The translations under genes were made by a program, and so were the position numbers. From Bryobacterales bacterium KBS 96 (GTDB taxonomy: Bacteria; Acidobacteriota; Terriglobia; Bryobacterales; Bryobacteraceae): a stretch of 64,000 nucleotides of DNA. The notes below the pieces were generated by a model, which searched no databases, was not told the DNA's origin, and worked only from the letters and a program-made list of their open reading frames with translations. Below are positions 53,647 to 62,852 of this stretch, one piece after another; within the stretch, counting starts at the first letter, position 1; each line of letters begins with the position of its first letter. Where the stretch lies: contig KB906767.1 in assembly GCA_000381625.1 (NCBI GenBank), positions 1,776,629-1,840,628 of the forward strand, in the 5' to 3' direction.

Positions 53647-54678
53647 ATGATGCGCATTGGAATCCTAGGAACAGGGGCGATCGCAAACAAGCACGCCCAG
53701 GCTTACAAGAACATTGGTTTCGAGCTGGCAGCTTGCTCGAATCATACAGAGAGTCGCGGACGCGAGTTCGCCGAACGCTGGAACTGCAAATTTGTTTCGG
53801 ATTATGGAGAGCTTTGCCGCTATCCCAACCTGGATTTCATTGATCTCTGCACGTTCCCCGCGTTCCGCCTGGAGCCGATCGAGATCTGCGCCGAAATCAA
53901 ACGCCACGTTCAGGTGCAAAAGCCGATTGCGACCAATCTCGAAACGGCCCGCAAGATGGTGGAGATTACCCGCAAGGCCGGCATCCTGCTTAGCGTTGCG
54001 AGCCAGCACCGGTTTGACGACAGCACTCTGTTCCTGAAGCGCGCAATTCCCCAGGGACGATTGGGCAAGATTCTACAGGCGGATGCGTACGTGAAGTGGT
54101 ACCGCAGCGAAGAATATTATTCGAGACCCATCAAAGGTAGCTGGAAAACGGAAGGCGGCGGCGCCTTGATTAACCAAGCCATTCACCAGGTGGATGTCCT
54201 GCTGTACCTCGCGGGACCGATTGGCGCCGTACACGGAGTCTGGCAACTGGGCGCGCTCCATCGGATTGAATCCGAGGACGTGGTCAATGGCCTCTTTGAA
54301 TATCGTTCCGGAGCAACCGGCGTGATTCAAGCCGCAACGGCGTTCTGGCCGGGCTACACAGAACGCATTGAGATTCACGGCACGCGCGGCAGCGCGACTC
54401 TATCTGGCGATCAACTGACCGCCTGGGACGTGCGGGATGATGAAGAGGCGAACGCCGCGGACCCGGCCCCGCTTGCCCAGAACGTTGCGTCCGGCTCGTC
54501 CGATCCCATGGCAATCAGCTTAACGTCGTTCGAGCGCCAGTTCGAGGATTTCGCTGATGCAATTCGCACCGGCCGCGATCCGGTCATCACAGGCGAAGAA
54601 GGCTGCCGCGCTCTCGAGGTTGTCTTGGGAGTCTATAAAGCCTGCCGGTCGGGCCAGCGAGTAGAATTAAGGAAATAA
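53647..54678 (+). CDS. Gfo/Idh/MocA-family oxidoreductase
   Basis: A 343-residue NAD(P)-dependent sugar oxidoreductase. The Rossmann N-terminus has MRIGILGTGAIANKHAQAY and the family motif HVQVQKPIATN with the catalytic Lys. The C-terminal alpha/beta domain has GGGALINQAIHQVDVLLYLA (His likely catalytic). The start is one base after the acyltransferase stop, so the two are translated together. It may act on a cyclitol or sugar from the polysaccharide handled upstream, but the substrate is not indicated. Confidence 0.92.
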   Translation: MMRIGILGTGAIANKHAQAYKNIGFELAACSNHTESRGREFAERWNCKFVSDYGELCRYPNLDFIDLCTFPAFRLEPIEICAEIKRHVQVQKPIATNLETARKMVEITRKAGILLSVASQHRFDDSTLFLKRAIPQGRLGKILQADAYVKWYRSEEYYSRPIKGSWKTEGGGALINQAIHQVDVLLYLAGPIGAVHGVWQLGALHRIESEDVVNGLFEYRSGATGVIQAATAFWPGYTERIEIHGTRGSATLSGDQLTAWDVRDDEEANAADPAPLAQNVASGSSDPMAISLTSFERQFEDFADAIRTGRDPVITGEEGCRALEVVLGVYKACRSGQRVELRK

Positions 54679-54724
54679 CCCTTTCATCAGGCGTGGAGTC
54701 CATTAAATAAATGAATCCTCATTC

Positions 54725-55627
54725 ATGAGTTGGCGCGTTCGCGTCCCGGCATCCAGCGCAAATCTCGGCCCTGGATTTGACGCAATCGGCCTTGCTCTTG
54801 ATCTGCACCTCACCTGCTCGTTCCGGCGCGCCGAGCGGCTTTGTATTGCGGTGCGCGGCGTCGATGCATGGGGCATCCCGAACGACGAATCGAACTTGAT
54901 CTGGCGAACGGCCCTGACCGTGGCCGCCGATGTCGGCGGCAAACTGCCACCCATCTGCCTGGATATCGACAATGCAATCCCTCTCGGAAAAGGTCTAGGC
55001 TCCAGCGCCGCGGCGCTGACGGCGGGAGTCGTGATTGCACATCAGTTGCTCGATCTGAACTGGCCGCGGCTAAAGATCCTGGATGAGGCGGCGAAGATCG
55101 AGGGACATCCCGACAACGTCGCGGCGTGCGTTCTGGGATCGATTGTCGCCAGCACCATCGATTCACGAGGGTTTACACATGCAGTGCGCGTCGAGCTGCC
55201 GGCTAGCTACGAAGTCGCCGTGGTCGTTCCGGATTTTGCTCTCCCTACCGCGGAGGCGCGATCGGTGCTGCCGGACGTTTATAGCCGAGAAGACGTTGTG
55301 TTCAACGTCCAGCGATCGGCATTGCTGATGGCCGCGCTCTGCACGGGCAGCACGGACTCGTTCTCGGCAGCACTCGAAGATCGCATCCACCAGCCGTACC
55401 GGGCTAAATTGATTCCTGGATTTAGCGAGATGCTGCAGTTGAAAGCGCCGGGACTGCTCGGCTGCGCGCTAAGCGGCGCAGGTCCATCGGTACTGGTTTT
55501 CTTCGAGCGCGGCAAAGAACACATCCCGACGCTGTTTGAAGATATATTCCGGAAGCACGGCAAGGAAGCACGCACGTGTTTCACGGATATTCAGCGCGAG
55601 GGCTTCACGATCGAGGAATTGCGGTAG
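54725..55627 (+). CDS. thrB: Homoserine kinase
   Basis: A 300-residue GHMP kinase that phosphorylates homoserine for threonine synthesis. Motif 1 is VPASSANLGPGFDAIGLAL, motif 2 is PLGKGLGSSAAALTAG (ATP loop), then IEGHPDNVAA, and motif 3 LLGCALSGAGPSVLVF. The start is ATG 54725, lying within the ATGAAT-cctc-ATTCAT inverted repeat (54711-54726); no ribosome-binding site is visible, so it may be leaderless or coupled. thrA and thrC are not adjacent. It closes the plus-strand run from the heparinase gene. Confidence 0.93.
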   Translation: MSWRVRVPASSANLGPGFDAIGLALDLHLTCSFRRAERLCIAVRGVDAWGIPNDESNLIWRTALTVAADVGGKLPPICLDIDNAIPLGKGLGSSAAALTAGVVIAHQLLDLNWPRLKILDEAAKIEGHPDNVAACVLGSIVASTIDSRGFTHAVRVELPASYEVAVVVPDFALPTAEARSVLPDVYSREDVVFNVQRSALLMAALCTGSTDSFSAALEDRIHQPYRAKLIPGFSEMLQLKAPGLLGCALSGAGPSVLVFFERGKEHIPTLFEDIFRKHGKEARTCFTDIQREGFTIEELR

Positions 55628-55735
55628 AACGAGCCAGGGCATCTGATCTGAGCCGGCGATTTCACATGATTCATTGGTATCGACGCATGCACGCCGAAGT
55701 CAAAGCAGAGGAGTTCGCCCGTCGCATTACGGCTG

Positions 55736-56107
55736 GTGCTTCCTAACGTGAAGGTTGGAACCTTGCGATTTTGGGGAGAGTCGTTTGGAAGACCATACGA
55801 CAATTGGCATCAAATCGTAAATTCAACGAGCAGTAGTAATACCCTGTATCTACATTTCGATGAGCAAGAACTCTTATCGATTTGGGACGCGCGCAATATT
55901 GTTGTTGGTGCGCAGGTCTTTCGAATCTCCGATGCTGGTCGAGTACGGTGGGAGTGGTACCGCTACGGCAAACCGAAGACCCCCAAGAATCGGTATTTTG
56001 AAGACTTCCTTAAGTCCCCCAAAGGAATTGAGTGGACAACCAATATAGATCGGTATAAGCCCGAATTTCATCCCAAAGCATCGGAACCCGCAGTGGAGAT
56101 CGTTTAG
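55736..56107 (+). CDS. Small conserved-looking hypothetical protein
   Basis: A 123-residue protein with a protein-like composition: VGTLRFWGESFGRPYDNWHQ, SNTLYLHFDEQELLSIWDAR, RVRWEWYRYGKPKTPKNRYF. It is rich in Trp, Tyr and Phe and lacks a signal or membrane helix. The start may be GTG 55736 or GTG 55748. The gene is AT-richer than its neighbours and lies with the next orphan between thrB and the convergent Sua5 gene, so both may be acquired. No known family is identified with confidence. Confidence 0.6.
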   Translation: MLPNVKVGTLRFWGESFGRPYDNWHQIVNSTSSSNTLYLHFDEQELLSIWDARNIVVGAQVFRISDAGRVRWEWYRYGKPKTPKNRYFEDFLKSPKGIEWTTNIDRYKPEFHPKASEPAVEIV

Positions 56108-56241
56108 AGGCCGCTTGATGTGATATCGTCGATCCCATAACGCGGAGCTATAACTCGGGAGGGATTCCTGCCGTCCAACGCCATTCCCCCTGGCCTCTAC
56201 AGCTCTAACATAATGAGTCACATGGGGCGCTTCTACGAAAA

Positions 56242-56535
56242 GTGATATCGCCGGATGTATTAGCGCGCGTTTCATTTCTACCTACCGACAGAGGCGGACG
56301 CACACAAGCGACGCCAAGTGGTCATCTCGGATGTATTTGTGTGATTGACGATGGGAATTTTGATTGTCGGCTTTTACTCTCGAATACCGGCCCGATCTGG
56401 CCCGGAGAGACGAAAGTTGTCCCTATAAAATTCTTATATATTGAGAGGGTTAAATCGCGCCTCACGGAAGGCAAGCATTTTTTATTAAGGGAACTAGCTG
56501 TCGTCGCAACTGGAGAGATCATTCAGATCTTCTGA
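56242..56535 (+). CDS. Stand-alone EF-Tu C-terminal domain-like protein
   Basis: A 97-residue protein whose pattern matches the beta-barrel domain of translation factors: LARVSFLPTDRGGRTQATPS, LLLSNTGPIWPGETKVVPIK, and KHFLLRELAVVATGEIIQIF (compare the R-E-G-x-x-x-A-x-G-x-I end of EF-Tu). It has no GTPase part. The GTG start has no visible ribosome-binding site; a TAA lies 12 codons upstream. The gene is AT-rich. It could be a remnant or one of the small EF-Tu-like domain proteins of unknown role. Confidence 0.5.
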   Translation: MISPDVLARVSFLPTDRGGRTQATPSGHLGCICVIDDGNFDCRLLLSNTGPIWPGETKVVPIKFLYIERVKSRLTEGKHFLLRELAVVATGEIIQIF

Positions 56536-56561
56536 ATCAGTCCCTACCAAAGACCTATCTC

Positions 56562-57260
56562 CTAATTCGCCCTCAGTCGTTCGGCAATGTCGCGCTCGGA
56601 GATTGCGCCTTCCTTGATCACCCGCCAATAGGGTTCGGTGATATCGATCGTTGTGGCGCCGGGGCCGGGACACGCACCTCCATCAAGAACCAGATCGACC
56701 CGGCCGTCCATCATCGCGAATAGCTCAATCCCGCTCGTACAGGTCGGTTGGCCGGATAGGTTCGCGCTGGTTGCGATCAACGGCCGGCCGGTTTTTTCGA
56801 CAATCGCATTCGCGAGCCTGGATCTCACCTGGCGCAGCGCCAGGCGTCCCGTATTACCCGTAACCTTCAGAGGCACTTTCGCCGCAGCGGGCACGATGAT
56901 CGTCAGCGGCCCCGGCCAGAAGTGCCGCGCCAAAATATAAAACCGGGTCGAGAGATCCTTTGCATGTTCCTCCGCCATCACCATGTCGCTGATCAGAAGC
57001 GGCAGGGAGCGTACGGTTTCGCGGCCTTTCGCCTGGAACACCCGCGCGACCGCAAACAAGTTGAGCGGGTCTGCCATGAGCACGTAGAGAGCATCGGTTG
57101 GAACGCCCACAACTTGCCCCCGCCCAATAGCGCGGGCTGCGCGGTCGATGCACTCATCGCTTGGATTTTCTACGTCGGTTTCGATAAGGTCTGTTGCCAC
57201 GAATTGATGAGCTGTATGGATTACCGGCGGCAGGTCTGAAGTATGCGCGAGCAGGCGCAC
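56562..57260 (-). CDS. L-threonylcarbamoyladenylate synthase (Sua5/YrdC family)
   Basis: A 232-residue enzyme that makes threonylcarbamoyl-AMP from threonine, bicarbonate and ATP, the first step of t6A formation in tRNA. YrdC-fold signs are VVGVPTDALYVLMADPLN, VFQAKGRETVRSLPLLIS, FWPGPLTIIVPA, RPLIATSANLSGQPTCTSG and DLVLDGGACPGPGATTIDI. The GTG start at 57260 lies 27 bases after the methyltransferase-reductase gene, with which it is likely co-transcribed. The N-terminal 25 residues before the core are not typical, so the true start may be internal. Confidence 0.88.
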   Translation of the reverse strand: MRLLAHTSDLPPVIHTAHQFVATDLIETDVENPSDECIDRAARAIGRGQVVGVPTDALYVLMADPLNLFAVARVFQAKGRETVRSLPLLISDMVMAEEHAKDLSTRFYILARHFWPGPLTIIVPAAAKVPLKVTGNTGRLALRQVRSRLANAIVEKTGRPLIATSANLSGQPTCTSGIELFAMMDGRVDLVLDGGACPGPGATTIDITEPYWRVIKEGAISERDIAERLRAN

Positions 57261-57287
57261 CCGGAATGTCCCGCGCCACCTGCCAGT

Positions 57288-59168
57288 TTAGCGGTCTCCG
57301 ATCGCTTCGGCAACCTGGACGGCCATCTCGTAACGGCCAAACGGCGCGCTGAGCTGCACTCCCCTGACCAGCGGGCGCACCCGTTGAACCATCTCGCGCG
57401 CAATGGCGATCCCTTCAGCACGAGCGCGATCCGCCGTATCCGCAAGATGCATGCGCTCCATGTATTCATGAGGCACGGGAACCCGGAGCTCGTTCACCAT
57501 GAACTCCGCGTTTCGATAACTTGTCAGAGGCCAGATACCGGCTATGATCGGCAATTTGTAGTGCTCGGTCGCTTGCAGGAACTGCTCGAGCAGACCCAGG
57601 TCGAAGACCGGCTGGGTGACAACATATTCCGCGCCGGCCTGCACTTTCCAGTCAAAACGCTTTAACTCTTCATCCATCCGGAGCGCTCCCGGATTGGCTC
57701 CGACGCCGATCAACAGCGCCGTCTGCGACCCAATCGGGTTTCCTCCAATATCGAGCCCCTGGTTGAGGCCGTTCGCAATATTCGTCAACCCGATGGCATC
57801 GACGTCGAAAACGGCGGTAGCGTCGGGATACGAACCCATGCGCGGCGGATCGCCGGTAATGCAGATGAGGTTGCGAACGCCGGTCGTGTGCGCGCCGAGC
57901 AACTCCGACTGTATGCCCAGAATGTTGCGGTCGCGGCAGCAAAAGTGAAGTACCGTTTCGATTCCGGCCTGCTGCTGAATTAATTGGCATGCCACTTGGG
58001 CGCTCAACCGTGCGCTGGCTCGCGGGCCGTCGGGCACATTGATGCAATCGATGCCGTGCTCCTTACAGAGCTTCGCGCCGGCGATTTCCCTCGATGCGTC
58101 GATTCCGCGAGGCGGCAGAATTTCGACAAATGCGACAAACTTGCCCGCCGATAGTTTCGCGCCAAGCTGCGACTTCGCAGCCACGGGCACTTTGGCGAGA
58201 CGCTTGACCTCCGGCTTGCTTTCATCGACCGTCACGGTCGCGCGATGTTGCGTTACGGGCTGCAAGGAACGCACTTCGCTGCGGATGGTCTTGATGTGTT
58301 CCGGTGTGGTGCCACAGCAGCCGCCGACGATGCGCGCTCCGGCCTGGAGAAACCGCCGGGCGTACTGAGCCATGTACTCCGGAGAGCACAGGTAAATATT
58401 GCGGCCTTCCACGGTGGCGGGCTGCCCGGCATTCGGCATGGCGCTGAGCGGTTTGCCAGCCAGCACGGACATCTTCTCGATGGTTTCCAGAACGACCTTG
58501 GGGCCCGCGGAGCAGTTCACGCCGATCACGTCGGCAGGCCACTCGGCCAGTTTGCGCGTGAAATCCTTGGTCTTTGTGCCATCGCGAAGCCGTCCGTCGT
58601 CCTCGACCGTTACGTGCGCGACGATCACCATATCGGGGCCGGCGGCTTCACGGGCCGCGAAGATCGCCTCGCGCAGCTCGTCGATCTCGTAAAAGGTCTC
58701 AAGCACCAGCGCGTCAATGCCGGCGGCAACCAGCGCATCCGCCTGCTCTCGAAAAATGGCGCGGGCTTCCTCATACGAAACCGGCCCAAGCGGCTCAATA
58801 GGAGTTCCAAGCGGCCCGATGGAGCCCGCGACGAAGGCCTTCTCTCCCGCGGCCTCGCGCGCCAGGCGAACACCCGCTTCGTTGATGGCTGCCAGCTTTT
58901 CGGCAAATCCGAATGCGCCTAAGCGCAGCCGGTTGCCTCCGAACGTGTTGGCTTCGAGGAGTTCGGCGCCCGCTTTCACGTATTCCTGGTGAATTTCTTT
59001 GACCAGTTGCGGCGAGGAAAGGTTCAACTCGTCAAAACAGCGGTTGATGAACACGCCTTTGGCGTAAAGCATGGTGCCCATCGCGCCATCGGCCACGATG
59101 ACGCTCGAATCGAGCTTGCGGCGAAATTCCGCGGCCCGGGAGATCGTTGTCGGTTCAGCAGTGATCAT
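57288..59168 (-). CDS. Bifunctional homocysteine S-methyltransferase / methylenetetrahydrofolate reductase
   Basis: A 626-residue fusion like YitJ. The N-terminal domain (1-300) binds Zn through C219, C284 and C285 (GVNCSAG, GGCCGT) and has DGAMGTMLYAKGV; it should methylate homocysteine. The C-terminal TIM barrel (about 340-626) resembles MetF: FVAFVEILPPRGID, VRNLICITGDPPRMGSYPDA, TQPVFDLGLLEQFL and PIIAGIWPLTS, using FAD and NADH. The fusion channels methyl groups into methionine. It is followed on the same strand by the Sua5 gene; the SAM hydrolase gene, 127 bases upstream, is also minus strand and related by SAM metabolism. Confidence 0.94.
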   Translation of the reverse strand: MITAEPTTISRAAEFRRKLDSSVIVADGAMGTMLYAKGVFINRCFDELNLSSPQLVKEIHQEYVKAGAELLEANTFGGNRLRLGAFGFAEKLAAINEAGVRLAREAAGEKAFVAGSIGPLGTPIEPLGPVSYEEARAIFREQADALVAAGIDALVLETFYEIDELREAIFAAREAAGPDMVIVAHVTVEDDGRLRDGTKTKDFTRKLAEWPADVIGVNCSAGPKVVLETIEKMSVLAGKPLSAMPNAGQPATVEGRNIYLCSPEYMAQYARRFLQAGARIVGGCCGTTPEHIKTIRSEVRSLQPVTQHRATVTVDESKPEVKRLAKVPVAAKSQLGAKLSAGKFVAFVEILPPRGIDASREIAGAKLCKEHGIDCINVPDGPRASARLSAQVACQLIQQQAGIETVLHFCCRDRNILGIQSELLGAHTTGVRNLICITGDPPRMGSYPDATAVFDVDAIGLTNIANGLNQGLDIGGNPIGSQTALLIGVGANPGALRMDEELKRFDWKVQAGAEYVVTQPVFDLGLLEQFLQATEHYKLPIIAGIWPLTSYRNAEFMVNELRVPVPHEYMERMHLADTADRARAEGIAIAREMVQRVRPLVRGVQLSAPFGRYEMAVQVAEAIGDR

Positions 59169-59295
59169 TCCGCGTTGTCACCATTGCGACCATCGACACA
59201 GCCGCAGGAACCATCGCGGTGCTTGCGATAGCTGTCGGAATCGATAAGCCGTATAGACGAGTGTACCGCGACGGGCAGCCTCTGGTCCCTGCAAA

Positions 59296-60081
59296 TCAGG
59301 CACTTAACTCCAGTAGGACCGGATTGCCCGGCGCGATGCCAAGCTTGGCCGCCGCGCTTTGTTGGTTTATCCCGATCTCGTAATAGCCTGAGCTGCCGGC
59401 GTACACAAAAATCTCACCGGGATCGGCTTCCCCGAAGGTTCGATGAAACCGGCGGATGTCGCGCCCGGCCGCCGTGAAGACAAATTCGTGCGACAGCCCG
59501 ATTCGAGAAGGCAGGTTCGTGATCACGTTTCCGAATCGATCGACACTGAGTACGGTCCCATGCCACTGGCCTCTTTGGCCTTGAACGGCTTTAAGATTCG
59601 GCAGGCGCACTACGTCGATAACGGGCGGCCCGAGGTCGGCCCAGGCGATGAGTTCGGCGGCAAGTTTCGCAGCGGCGGGAGCGAAAAGATCGCGGCCATG
59701 AAACGTGGCGGAGTGATCGCTCAGCCAAAGGCTCTCATTTGTTAGCTCGCGCACGTTCAGCCGGTCTTGCTCCCGCCAAAACGGGCTCAGAACTCCGTTA
59801 TCGGGAGCGATGAAGGCGCCTGCCTGGTTCCGGAAGGCGATGCCGCGTCGGGATGTGCCGACGCCCGGGTCGACCACAACGACGTGGATGGTTCCCGTAG
59901 GGAAATAGGGCGCGGCCTGGCTGATCGCGTAGGCGCCGGCGTACACGCTGAACGGCGGAATTTCGTGCGTTATATCAACGACGTTGGCGTCCGGACAGAT
60001 ACGGCTGATGACGCCCTTTATCGCGCCGACGTAATGATCGGCAATTCCAAAATCGGTGGTCAGGGTAATGATCGGATGCAT
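59296..60081 (-). CDS. SAM hydroxide adenosyltransferase (SAM hydrolase, DUF62 family)
   Basis: A 261-residue enzyme that splits S-adenosylmethionine with water into adenosine and methionine. The catalytic D-R-H set can be placed as D71 (VVVVDPGVGT), R78/R79 and H128 (TFHGRDLFAP). Other family marks are ITLTTDFGIADHYVGAIKG, IAPDNGVLSP and VDRFGNVITNLP. Its presence beside methionine synthesis suggests methionine or SAM homeostasis. The chlorinase and fluorinase relatives lack some of these residues, so hydrolase is the best call. ATG 60081 is at a normal distance from the divergent cysteine desulfurase. Confidence 0.92.
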   Translation of the reverse strand: MHPIITLTTDFGIADHYVGAIKGVISRICPDANVVDITHEIPPFSVYAGAYAISQAAPYFPTGTIHVVVVDPGVGTSRRGIAFRNQAGAFIAPDNGVLSPFWREQDRLNVRELTNESLWLSDHSATFHGRDLFAPAAAKLAAELIAWADLGPPVIDVVRLPNLKAVQGQRGQWHGTVLSVDRFGNVITNLPSRIGLSHEFVFTAAGRDIRRFHRTFGEADPGEIFVYAGSSGYYEIGINQQSAAAKLGIAPGNPVLLELSA

Positions 60082-60187
60082 ACGAACAAGCCTTGTAACT
60101 TGCTAAACTGAACATTACAGCTAGTTTTCAGCCCACCTAATGGCAGCGCCGATATTTCCGTGCCGCCGAATTTCTGGCAGTATTCCG

Positions 60188-61369
60188 ATGAGCCGTTTCT
60201 ATTTTGACCACAATGCTACGACACCCGTTGCCCCGGAGGTGATCGAAGCCATATCGGAAGCACTGCGATCCGGATTCGGAAATGCATCCAGTATCCATGC
60301 GGAAGGCCAAAACGCGCGGCAATTGCTGGAGCGGGCTCGGCGGCAGATCGCGGCATATGTCGGAGCTTCGGCGGCGGAGATCGTCTTCACCAGCGGCGGA
60401 ACGGAATCCGATAACCTGGCCATTCTGGGCCTGGCGCGAAACTCGCGGGCGCCCGGCAAGCACGTCATAACAACGGCGATTGAGCACCCGGCGGTTCTCG
60501 AATCGTGCCGGCAACTCGAGAACGAAGGGACTGCGGTGACGTACGCTCCGGTTGGGCCGAATGGGGCCGTCGTTCCGGACGAAATTCGGCGGCATATCCG
60601 GCCGGAGACCGTGCTGGTGAGCGTGATGCACGCGAATAACGAGACCGGCATTGTGCAGCCTCTCGCCGAAATCGCCGCTATCGTCCGCGACGTTCGCGAA
60701 AGCGGTCAGAAAATTTACATGCACTCCGATGGGGTTCAGGCTTTAGGTAAGGTTCCGGTGAACGTCGCAACATTAGGCGTGGATCTGTACTCAATGAGCG
60801 CGCATAAAATGAACGCTCCGAAAGGTATTGGCGCGCTTTATGTGCGAAAGGATGTGCCGTTACGGGGCATTCAGTTCGGCGGACGTCACGAACGCGCGCG
60901 CCGGGCGGGAACGGAGAACGTGCCGGGCGCCGTTGCGTTCGGCCGCGCGGTGGAACTGGCGAGCGCTGAGCCGATCTGGCGCAAGCTCGCGCAAATGCGG
61001 GATCGATTCGAGCAACGCATCCTCGATGCGACGCATGGGACCGAAATCAACGGCGCGCCCGCGTTCCGGTTGCCGAATACCAGCAATCTCTACTTTCCGG
61101 GTGTGGACGGCGAAGCTCTGATCATTGCTCTTGACCTGAAAGGATTCGCGGTTTCAAGCGGCGCCGCGTGCTCTAGCGGTTCCGTTGAGCCGTCGCATGT
61201 GCTCCTCGCGATGGGCCGTCCCAAGCGGGAGGCGCGGCAATGCGTGCGCTTTTCGCTGGGAAGATATAACACCGAAGAACAGGTAGATGCGCTGGCCGAT
61301 GCGGTGATCGCGTCCGTCCAACAGCTTCGTGGCGCGAATCGAAAGGAACGCCTGGAGCAACATGCCTGA
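60188..61369 (+). CDS. Cysteine desulfurase (NifS/IscS type)
   Basis: A 393-residue PLP enzyme that supplies sulfur by making a persulfide from cysteine. PLP lysine K207 is in [10 protein letters not shown], the persulfide cysteine C328 in [10 protein letters not shown], and [22 protein letters not shown] and [10 protein letters not shown] are clear. ATG 60188 starts the conserved [13 protein letters not shown]. It overlaps mnmA by 8 bases (61362-61369), so sulfur is most likely delivered to the tRNA thiolase directly; an Fe-S role cannot be excluded but no iscU is nearby. Confidence 0.94.
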   Translation: MSRFYFDHNATTPVAPEVIEAISEALRSGFGNASSIHAEGQNARQLLERARRQIAAYVGASAAEIVFTSGGTESDNLAILGLARNSRAPGKHVITTAIEHPAVLESCRQLENEGTAVTYAPVGPNGAVVPDEIRRHIRPETVLVSVMHANNETGIVQPLAEIAAIVRDVRESGQKIYMHSDGVQALGKVPVNVATLGVDLYSMSAHKMNAPKGIGALYVRKDVPLRGIQFGGRHERARRAGTENVPGAVAFGRAVELASAEPIWRKLAQMRDRFEQRILDATHGTEINGAPAFRLPNTSNLYFPGVDGEALIIALDLKGFAVSSGAACSSGSVEPSHVLLAMGRPKREARQCVRFSLGRYNTEEQVDALADAVIASVQQLRGANRKERLEQHA

Positions 61370-62495
61370 GATTGATTTTGCTTCCGGAAACCACCGGCCC
61401 ATCGCCGTGGCGATGTCCGGCGGAGTGGACAGTTCTGTCGTGGCTGGCATGCTGAAGCGGGAAGGCCGCCCAATCGTCGGCCTGACCATGCAGTTGTGGA
61501 ATCAGCGCCGGCTCCCGGAGTTGCAGCCCGAGGGCGGAGCGGTGGGCCGCTGCTGCTCGCTCGACGACGTCTACGATGCGCGCTATGTAGCGTCTCTGCT
61601 CGAAATCCCTTACTACGTCGTGAATTTTGAAGAGCGGTTCGAGGAACACGTCGTAAAGCCATTCGTCAACGACTATCTCGAAGGGCGCACGCCGATACCT
61701 TGCACGCTCTGCAATAACTTCATCAAATTCGACCAATTTATCGAGATGGCCGACGGCGTGGGAGCGGATAAGATTGCCACGGGACATTACGCACGGCTTT
61801 CCTGGAACCCGGAGAGCGAGCGGTACGAGATGCGCACCAGTATCGATACCTCAAAGGATCAGACGTACTTTCTCTGGGGATTAACGCAAGCGCAGCTTGC
61901 GCGCACGCTATTTCCTCTGGGCGGAATGGTGAAGGTCAACGTCCGCGAACTCGCTCGCGATTTGGGACTGCCGGTGGCGGATAAAAACGACAGCCAGGAG
62001 ATTTGCTTCGTTCCGAACGGCGATTATGCGGGTTTCATCGACGCCTATTTTCGTGAACAGGGCATCGAACCGCAGAAGACTCACGGCGAGATTGTTTCTA
62101 TCGACGGGCGCGTGCTGGGCGAGCATGGCGGCACGCATCACTTCACCGTGGGCCAGCGGCGCGGCTTGCGAATCGCGGCAGCAGAGCCGCTGTATGTGAT
62201 CGAGACCAACCCGGCAACACAGCGCGTCGTCGTCGGGCGGAATGAGCAATTGCTCAGGGGATCGCTGACAACGCGGGAAGTCAACTGGCTTTCCATTTCG
62301 CAGATAACCACGGCTCGGCGAGCCCAGGTCAAAATCCGCAATAAGCACGTAGCCTCTCCAGCCACGCTATTCCCGACCGCCACGCCCGAACGGGTCGATG
62401 TCCGTTTCGACGAACCGCAGCGCGCCGTCACCCCAGGCCAGGCGGCAGTTTTTTATGACGGCGATCTTGTGCTCGGCGGCGGCTGGATCGAATAG
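61362..62495 (+). CDS. mnmA: tRNA-specific 2-thiouridylase MnmA
   Basis: A 377-residue enzyme that makes 2-thiouridine at position 34 of Glu, Gln and Lys tRNAs. The PP-loop is [16 protein letters not shown] (16-31). Catalytic cysteines are C117 ([10 protein letters not shown]) and C215 ([12 protein letters not shown]). The end has [10 protein letters not shown] and a beta-barrel finishing [20 protein letters not shown]. Overlap with the cysteine desulfurase gene gives co-translation; GGAG four bases before ATG 61362 supports this start. Confidence 0.96.
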   Translation: MPEIDFASGNHRPIAVAMSGGVDSSVVAGMLKREGRPIVGLTMQLWNQRRLPELQPEGGAVGRCCSLDDVYDARYVASLLEIPYYVVNFEERFEEHVVKPFVNDYLEGRTPIPCTLCNNFIKFDQFIEMADGVGADKIATGHYARLSWNPESERYEMRTSIDTSKDQTYFLWGLTQAQLARTLFPLGGMVKVNVRELARDLGLPVADKNDSQEICFVPNGDYAGFIDAYFREQGIEPQKTHGEIVSIDGRVLGEHGGTHHFTVGQRRGLRIAAAEPLYVIETNPATQRVVVGRNEQLLRGSLTTREVNWLSISQITTARRAQVKIRNKHVASPATLFPTATPERVDVRFDEPQRAVTPGQAAVFYDGDLVLGGGWIE

Positions 62496-62503
62496 AACCT
62501 GGA

Positions 62504-62719
62504 TCAAGAACCGGCAGCTAGCATCAACCGCATAGTGTTTCCCGGCAAGTTAAGCTGAACTGTAATCGTAATAACGTCAATAAACGCATCCCTGTATAAG
62601 GTATAAAGCTGCGTATAGCGCTTGTTTCTGGTGGCATCTGCAACCTGGTGAGCACGCTTCCGGGCCGCAAGGAGCGAAAACAGTTTTTCGGCAGCCTCAT
62701 CCTCCGCGCGAGAATGCAT
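62504..62719 (-). CDS. Possible small hypothetical protein
   Basis: A 71-residue frame with a plausible helical composition: EDEAAEKLFSLLAARKRAHQ, then ADATRNKRYTQLYTLYRDAF, ending in hydrophobic VITITVQLNLP. It is preceded by a TAG and a weak GGA, and overlaps another frame that starts at 62742 with a better GGAGAG. It is convergent with mnmA. The call is tentative; no family is recognised. Confidence 0.3.
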   Translation of the reverse strand: MHSRAEDEAAEKLFSLLAARKRAHQVADATRNKRYTQLYTLYRDAFIDVITITVQLNLPGNTMRLMLAAGS

Positions 62720-62852
62720 CTAAGTTCCGTGTGTTTCTCCATATGGGTGCTCTCCTAGGCAATTACAATACCCGGCCGCCGAATCGTTAGGAAACGGCAT
62801 GAGCACTTGCGAATTGATCCTTATCTAGATATAGGAGCTCGCAAGTAGAAGC

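Noticed and set aside
54711-54726. Regulatory hairpin over the thrB start
   Set aside because: A 6-bp AT-rich repeat with a 4-base loop is weak and could easily occur by chance.
62524-62742. A 72-residue frame beginning with GGAGAG-ATG next to mnmA
   Set aside because: The composition is not protein-like; the overlapping 71-residue frame is better, though also uncertain.
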